Translations under genes and position numbers: made by a program | From: an uncultured Methanomassiliicoccales archaeon | GTDB taxonomy: Archaea > Thermoplasmatota > Thermoplasmata > Methanomassiliicoccales > Methanomethylophilaceae | DNA length: 5,959 nucleotides | Reading direction: 5' to 3' | NCBI GenBank assembly: GCA_934234005.1 | Contig: CAKQHC010000090.1 | Coordinates: forward strand, 1-5,959 | Shown here: positions 5,485-5,959 of the stretch, one piece after another | Layout of the letters: every line of letters begins with the position of its first letter | Numbering within the stretch: the first letter of the stretch is position 1 | The notes under the pieces: model-generated | Database searches by the model: none | What the model was told of the DNA's origin: nothing | What the model saw: the letters and a program-made list of their open reading frames with translations, nothing else

Positions 5485-5516
5485 GTCATCGCCAAGTTTA
5501 TTATTGGAGAGATGAC
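5485..5516 (-). ncRNA. Hairpin in the transposase 5' non-coding region (bridge-RNA candidate)
   Basis: On the minus strand GTCATC pairs with GATGAC (6 bp, 5511-5516/5485-5490). After a 3/1 internal loop, CCAA pairs with TTGG (5504-5507/5492-5495) around an 8-nt AT-rich loop. It sits 50-80 nt upstream of the transposase start, on the same strand, where IS110-group elements encode the bridge RNA. A TATA-like ATATAAG (minus strand, 5553-5559) lies upstream. The internal loop is smaller than a typical guide loop, so only part of such an RNA, or just a regulatory hairpin, may be seen. Confidence 0.3.
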
Positions 5517-5655
5517 ATTGAGGGATTAGCCATCGGTTTTTGTTGTTGCAAACTTATATCGTGGGCTACATTTTTAAATGGGCGGATTTAATTGTAGTTA
5601 TTTGTCCGTCAATGGCGGACTTTGATTTTTAATGCCTTACATTTGTATTAACTGC

Positions 5656-5808
5656 ATGATTAAACCTAATGTAAGTTTTTGACTCGATGAAGATTCTTTA
5701 AAAAAGTTGGATGAAATAATCGAAAGCGGGGAATTTTCAACTAGGACTGAGATTATAAAGTATGCATTGCGCCAGTTCCTGAAAAATTGGGACGGCAAAC
5801 GTTTTTGA
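5656..5808 (+). pseudogene. Ribbon-helix-helix (CopG/ParD-like) regulator interrupted by UGA
   Basis: From ATG 5656 the frame reads MIKPNVSF, then TGA (5680-5682), then LDEDSLKKLDEI, SGEFSTRTEIIKYALRQFL and KNWDGKRF to a TGA at 5806. This is a complete 50-codon RHH protein. The strand (VSFxLDE) binds in the DNA major groove, helix A is SLKKLDEIIESG, and helix B is TRTEIIKYALRQFL after the conserved S/T-R-S/T-E turn. The interrupted codon 9 is where RHH strands usually carry Ser or Thr; TCA (Ser) to TGA is one base change. No ATG in frame lies after the stop before helix A, so a restart would lose the DNA-binding strand. UGA as selenocysteine is not expected in this position. No clear ribosome binding site precedes the ATG. 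It is probably a dead antitoxin-like or autorepressor gene; the cognate partner is not identifiable. Confidence 0.7.
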
Positions 5809-5825
5809 GGGGGGGGGGAGCCCCC
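5809..5825. repeat. G10 homopolymer with C5, foldback
   Basis: Ten consecutive G (5809-5818) directly after the RHH stop are followed by AG and five C (5821-5825), able to form a G/C hairpin. It could help terminate the RHH transcript, or it may be a slippage-prone tract or assembly error; no T-tract follows. Confidence 0.6.
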
Positions 5826-5866
5826 ATTCCGTATGGATCAAAGGAACATTTCCGTAGCTCAAGTTC

Positions 5867-5934
5867 ACATTCTTTAAAAATCATACTAACAATTATATAC
5901 CGAATAGTGCAATATAGTAGTTGGAGTGAATCTG
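5867..5934 (+). repeat. Direct repeat copy 2 (promoter plus RNA 5' end)
   Basis: Bases 5867-5922 match 2963-3018 at 51/56 positions in the same orientation. The TATA box TTATATAC is at 5893-5900, and GGAGT (5923) begins the inferred transcript 30 nt later. With copy 1 it brackets about 2.9 kb containing the DUF3800 remnant, IS110 and the RHH gene. Confidence 0.85.
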
Positions 5935-5959
5935 GATTAAACAGACGGTGCCTACCGAC
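5923..5959 (+). ncRNA. Candidate small structured RNA, copy 2 (cut by window end)
   Basis: Only the first 37 nt are visible. They start GGAGTGAATC like copy 1, then diverge. CGGT (5946-5949) can pair with ACCG (5954-5957) around GCCT, at the same relative place as the GGT/ACC hairpin of copy 1. The 3' closing arm would lie beyond the window. Confidence 0.3.

Larger units (their letters stand above)
4165..5565 (-). mobile_element. IS110-family insertion sequence (approximate limits)
   Basis: The element is defined by its DEDD-type transposase. The limits given are only the stretch from the hairpins downstream of the gene to the TATA-like box upstream of it. IS110 elements usually lack clear terminal inverted repeats and target-site duplications, and none were found. 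Non-coding DNA on both sides holds strong hairpins, in line with the long non-coding ends of this family that encode the bridge RNA. Confidence 0.6.

Noticed and set aside
5680..5682. UGA in the RHH gene as selenocysteine.
   Set aside because: Codon 9 aligns with a DNA-contact Ser/Thr, not a redox cysteine. No selenocysteine insertion element was recognised, and most archaea lack the pathway.
2963..5934. The two 56-bp repeats as a CRISPR array.
   Set aside because: There are only two copies, nearly 3 kb apart and not spaced by unique short segments, and no cas genes are in view.

Overview
The window looks archaeal, most likely from a methanogen. The supporting features are TATA-box/BRE-like promoters spaced about 25-30 nt from inferred transcript starts, an apparently leaderless mRNA, a tRNA gene without an encoded CCA, and GGAGG/GTGAGGG ribosome binding sites. 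An IS110-type transposase carries an in-frame UAG where homology to the family appears to continue. That suggests a pyrrolysine-decoding lineage (Methanomassiliicoccales or Methanosarcinaceae). The organism assignment is inference, because no pyrrolysine or methanogenesis gene is in view.

Positions 1-2477 are a compact, ordinary chromosomal block. On the + strand, the 3' part of a group-4 [NiFe]-hydrogenase-like large subunit is followed directly by a small subunit fused to a 2x[4Fe-4S] ferredoxin. The large subunit ends without the C-terminal CxxC that binds nickel, so this may be an energy-converting-hydrogenase-related (Ehr) electron-transfer complex rather than a true hydrogenase. Convergent to it, and overlapping its 3' end by 14 bp, a minus-strand pair encodes a universal stress protein and a SIMPL-domain (DUF541) protein.

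Positions 2478-2717 hold a divergent intergenic region and a tRNA-Pro(CGG) gene. From 2699 onward the window becomes an accessory, decaying region. The tail of a tyrosine recombinase runs into the tRNA, and a truncated, frameshifted DUF3800-type gene follows. Next come a candidate structured RNA gene with its own TATA box and T-rich end, about 490 bp without genes, and the IS110-family transposase flanked by strong hairpins. Last is a ribbon-helix-helix regulator interrupted by UGA.

Two direct repeats (51/56 identical) at 2963 and 5867 bracket the DUF3800-IS110-RHH segment. Each contains a TATA box placed 30 nt before a GGAG start, followed by a diverged sequence that keeps a GGT/ACC hairpin. 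They look like two members of a small-RNA family or a duplicated promoter module. The most interesting signals are the UAG in the transposase, the paired promoter/RNA repeats, the structured RNA near 3745-3860, and the Ni-ligand-less hydrogenase-like subunit.
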